DNA of 64,000 nucleotides. It comes from Epiperipatus broadwayi (lineage: Eukaryota; Onychophora; Udeonychophora; Euonychophora; Peripatidae). The translations under genes and the position numbers were made by a program. Below are positions 60,458 to 64,000 of this stretch, piece by piece; position 1 is the first letter of the stretch, and the number at the start of each line of letters is the position of its first letter. The DNA lies in NCBI GenBank assembly GCA_028023455.1, contig JAQFVV010000012.1, forward strand, positions 12,786,364-12,850,363, read 5' to 3'. A model generated the notes under the pieces. It worked only from the letters and a program-made list of their open reading frames with translations, had not been told where the DNA came from and made no database searches.

Positions 60458-60502
60458 CAATGGATCAAGTTAAAAAAAACATTGAAAGAAGTATTAAGAA
60501 AG
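60458..60502 (+). CDS. Possible 45-bp coding exon
   Basis: TTTTTAATTATTTAG precedes the segment as an acceptor, and AAG is followed by GTAAGAAA, a consensus donor. Read in the phase that starts with a partial codon, it gives MDQVKKNIERSIKK plus one base. Joining to 61320 keeps this phase (KK-GILGLPSDSTSM-stop). The other open phase reads QWIKLKKTLKEVLRK. No domain is recognisable. It could be chance in AT-rich DNA; the near-ideal splice sites are the only reason to list it. Confidence 0.25.
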
Positions 60503-61319
60503 GTAAGAAACTAAATAGTCTTTCTGAAAATACATTAAATACTTTTTTTCATTACAGAAATGATTAAAGTAGATTAGGTTTTTTTGTTACTTTAGATATC
60601 AAAAGTGATTTTAAAAATACTGCTTTCAGAAATTGAAAATTTTTATAAAATAGGTATAACTAAGATTGAACACTACATGTCATCATTGTTTTATTATTGT
60701 TATAAAATGTAAAAAAAAAAATATGCAAGAGACATTACTGTTTAATCAAAATTTTTATCTGGATAATATAATTCTTAAGAGTTGATATAGTTTTGCTAGT
60801 ATTAATAGAGTACAGATATATCTTGATTTTAAATTTTATTGCATAAAATTTTATTAAAAATATATTGTGGATGGTTGCTTTCTAAAGAGATATATATCAA
60901 TATATTCTTAACAAATCCCCAAAAATCCTTATGCAATCAAATGTTTATATGCAATAAAAATGCCAGATCTTGATATTAGGTCCCAACCAGTAGCCAATGT
61001 TTCTATGAATTTTCATATGACAACAAATTATCTGATTTTTTATTTACTAATATTTTGTATTTTTACATTCAATCACTTCTAATAAAATATTCATAGTTAT
61101 ACATAAATAATATATTTTACACCATTTATATGCATATATAATTTTTTACTATAATTATATGTTGGATTATTTCCATCATCTAACATTTTATGCTAAATAT
61201 CTTTAGAGCAATTCAAACTTTATTTAAACTTTTTGATTACATTTAAGTATTAGCAAATAGCACACAAATTAATGTATAATATAATATTTTAATTAATATT
61301 ATTTTCTTTTCTATTTCAG

Positions 61320-61357
61320 GTATTTTGGGCCTGCCCAGTGACAGCACTAGCATGTGA
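61320..61357 (+). CDS. Possible terminal coding exon
   Basis: The acceptor is strong: TTTTCTTTTCTATTTCAG. The exon begins GTATTTTGGGCC, less AT-rich than its surroundings. Spliced to 60502 it reads GILGLPSDSTSM and stops at TGA 61355-61357. The gene is unknown. A 3' UTR would run into a minus-strand Gypsy fossil. Confidence 0.25.
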
Positions 61358-61889
61358 TTTAATCTTGGACTTAACCAACTAAACTATAGGCAACAACAAA
61401 TAGAAATTTCATATATTTATCTATGAGGGTCTTCCTGAATATTTCACTTTTTAAAAAAAGCAAGGTTAATTATTAGCTTCCAGACATTATTCATCAACAC
61501 TAGGCTGTCTTGTGGATTTATTTGCATTTGTCATGTGAACAGCTTTTTTGAATTTTATTCTTTATAGTTTTAATACTGTATCCAATATTTTTGCATTTTC
61601 CCAGTCAAATGTATGTTTATTGATGCATCTGTTTTTTTTCTTTTCTAATCACCAGTTTGTGCTATTTCAATTGCTTTTCAATGGTGTGACTAGTCTCACC
61701 AATATATATCTTTTACAATCTCATATCTTATAGACACAGTTTTTATTTTTCAGCATTTTAAGTCTAGATTTTATGGATATTAGGATTTTTCATAGTGTGA
61801 TACAGTTTTGGAAAGCTGTTCTGATTTTATAACCTTATTGCATTAAATTATTGTATTATTTATACAAATTTATTCTGACCTACAAACAG

Positions 61890-63500
61890 CATCAATTAAA
61901 GCTTTATTAATATCAGAAATTTTCTTTTATATCTGTATGCTATAGTGCCTTTTCTGCCAGACCATTAGGCTCTGTGTGATATGATGATGTTAATACATGG
62001 CAAATTCTCTAGTTTTTAATAAAAATTTAAACAAATCCGACATGAAAACAGTTCCAATATCTAAAACAATAATTTTATGGTAGCCATGATACATGAACAT
62101 TTCATTTAAGCTTCTATGGTGTTTTCACTATGTTTGTACTTTTAACTCCTTTGTTTTCTGTCCACTTTCAGTAAGAGACTATCAGTATCAGGAATATATT
62201 CCCATTGAATGGACCAGAATTGTCTATATGCAATCTTTCCCATGGCTTACTTGTTTTAATCCAAGGCTCTAACTTCTTAGGTGACATTATGGCAGTAGAC
62301 TGACAATTTTTACAATGTTAGACAGCTATACAATCTGACTATTCATCTCTGGCCAGATTCCTCACTGTGATTTTCAATAGCATTATAAATCATTTGTATT
62401 CTTTGCCTTTATTTAAATATTAAGTGACCAAAACCAACTTTTACTTAAATTTGGAGTAAGGATTATTTTCACTGTATATGTAATTTTATTTCAGTAATCA
62501 GTTTAACTTAACTTCATATAGCAATCCCATTTACATCCATGGCTATAACCACTGCTTTTTAAATAGCGATACTTTTATTTTGTCCAATCTTTTAATGAAA
62601 TTAAAGACAATTCTATATTGCTGTCAATCTCTATATTGATTTTTTTTATCTAAGAATTTACACCTTTAAAGAAATGTGGTTATTATCTACATTATTTATT
62701 ATTTTTACTTGAATTTAACTATTGACTCATCTTCCCTGTGATTTAAATTCCACTCACAACCCCTTTTTTCTAATTTTATGTTTTGTGCAAGACACTGTAA
62801 GTGACCAGTTTTCTCACAAATATTGCATTTAATACTTTTGAATTTACAGACATTCTTTAAGTGTTCTCTTTCACTGCAACAGTAGCACACAAAAAATGTG
62901 TACATTTCAATAGCTAATGGTGGGTAGTCAGTTTTTTTACTGTCATTTTATATGTTGCTATGTCTCTATTCTATGACATCTTCTATTAGTAATTTTTTGT
63001 TATACATTTTTCCACACTTGCTTATATGTCAGGACTACTTTACTGAGGAAAACTTGATGTAACTTGTTATCAGTCATCCCTCATGGCCACTGAGCATGTT
63101 ATCCAGTTCAACACTAAATTCACAGTATTTCAAAAATGTCCCCAGTGCTATATCATGTTGTTGATACCTCTTATTCAGTGCTTATCTCCTATTTCTAAAA
63201 CATTGATGTGACATTTATTTAGACCTCTTCAATTTAAAATATGTACTTAATTTTTCTTAAGTTCGAGTTACACTATTTTATCTGAAGACTTTGAATTGTA
63301 AAGTCTTTTTGCTATTTTCAGAACATCTTTGTCTGCTGGCTACATCATTGTCACTATCTTTAGATTGTCATCTTTTATTATATTAATGAGAATATATTTC
63401 ACTATGTGCTCCATGTACAAACACCAATTTGCTGCATATTAACATTATATTCTTTAACAATATTGTGAAATGCCATTATCATTTGCATAGATTCTTTTTA
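61890..63500 (-). pseudogene. Ty3/Gypsy fossil: gag and integrase, RT deleted
   Basis: From 63500 down: gag blocks DDNLKIVTMM-PADKDVL, NKRYQQHDIALGTFLKYCEF and VELDNMLSGHEG. The frame 62705-62905 has zinc knuckle CYCCSEREHLKNVC (C-x2-C-x4-H-x4-C) and a second one, CNICEKTGHLQC, with its last Cys misplaced. Only about 350 bp later comes integrase: PWERLHIDNSGPFNG (first D), VLDIGTVFMSDLFKF (second D) and SYHTEPNGLAEKAL (E). Protease, RT and RNase H, which should lie between, are gone. All three DDE positions can still be read despite stops. No LTRs were identified. Confidence 0.7.
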
Positions 63501-64000
63501 CAACAGTAACAGTCTATTGTATATGCTAGGCATATCTGCATATCAGCTGTACCACAATTTAATAAACAAACAACAATAAAAATAAAGGAGAGTGTATTAT
63601 ACTCGTAAACAATATATATATACACATGTACACTGATAAATGAAACTCAACATTAAATCTTTGAGGAGACCAAGACAAACATCTTTGGTAACATATATAT
63701 TACTTGTCTTTACATATTATTTGATAATAAAAAAATTTACATCTGATTTTCTAAGCTTTTGGCACACATGAGTACTCTGTTTGCTGCTGCTTTTTTAGCA
63801 TGTGAGTACTGCGAATATACATAACTAATTAAGTTCAGTCCATTCTAATTTGTTGTAAATTTTGTTAGAATGAATCATTATGTATTATGCAGTAATTATT
63901 TTCTGTGATAAACTTTTTTTTATATTAATAATATATATCCACACACTTATTATTTATAACACTATATACATTTCAGTTTTTATTAAATGAAGTATTTTTA
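63501..64000. other. AT-rich DNA, possibly Gypsy 5' leader
   Basis: Nothing readable. The segment from 63700 to 63800 is slightly richer in C and G (GCACACATGAGTACTC). Confidence 0.3.

Overview
The window is strongly AT-rich, non-coding animal DNA (AT share well above 70% by eye) and reads like an intergenic or intronic stretch of a large, transposon-laden invertebrate genome. No complete host gene is visible. The repeat types (Penelope-like elements with a GIY-YIG nuclease, RTE- and Jockey-type LINEs, a zf-RVT LINE, Ty3/Gypsy gag-integrase fossils, tRNA-headed SINEs, hAT-type MITEs) fit an invertebrate metazoan, with an arthropod such as a chelicerate plausible. The sequence alone does not fix the species. 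Nearly every recognisable coding piece is a decayed retroelement with stops and frameshifts.

Layout. 0-4.7 kb: a tRNA-Gly-like SINE with a 12-bp target site duplication (TSD), a diverged direct duplication split by a minus-strand LINE 3' end, and a GATA/TATC array. 6.6-7.3 kb: a TATA-box leader or possible LTR. 10.3-11.7 kb: a second GATA array next to a Jockey-like RT fossil. 14.0-15.1 kb: a 1-kb fold-back element with a 12-bp TSD that carries sequences folding as type I hammerhead ribozymes. 15.9-16.3 kb: a tandem duplication. 18.8-20 kb: a SINE tail abutting a roughly 960-bp inverted-terminal-repeat DNA element. 21.7-29.2 kb: further SINE copies, LINE remnants and an AAT/ATT microsatellite. 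29.4-30.8 kb: a second hammerhead-bearing array, with direct and inverted units. 33.7-34.8 kb: Gypsy gag-protease fossil. 37.2-37.9 kb: zf-RVT LINE 3' end. 39-41 kb: a short duplication, a second tRNA-like SINE and a deleted copy of the hammerhead element. 42.4-44.3 kb: a Penelope-like element with RT and GIY-YIG remains, interrupted by an inverted duplication of its own coding DNA. 45.2-51.4 kb: two RTE-like LINE copies flanking a 334-bp hAT MITE with a perfect 8-bp TSD. 53.6-55.0 and 58.5-59.8 kb: two LINE copies with inverted 5' parts. 56.1-56.8 kb: another fold-back element. 60.4-61.4 kb: a phase-compatible pair of possible exons. 61.9-63.5 kb: a Gypsy copy with gag and integrase but no RT.

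The most interesting system is the Penelope/hammerhead set. A Penelope-like coding fossil and two families of composite fold-back repeats lie in one window. The two families have unrelated sequences, yet each can form all three hammerhead helices, including the minimal helix III typical of Penelope-like ribozymes. One family keeps the full catalytic core; the other keeps the helices but not two core positions. All translations, foldings and comparisons were done by eye, so boundaries of decayed elements are approximate.
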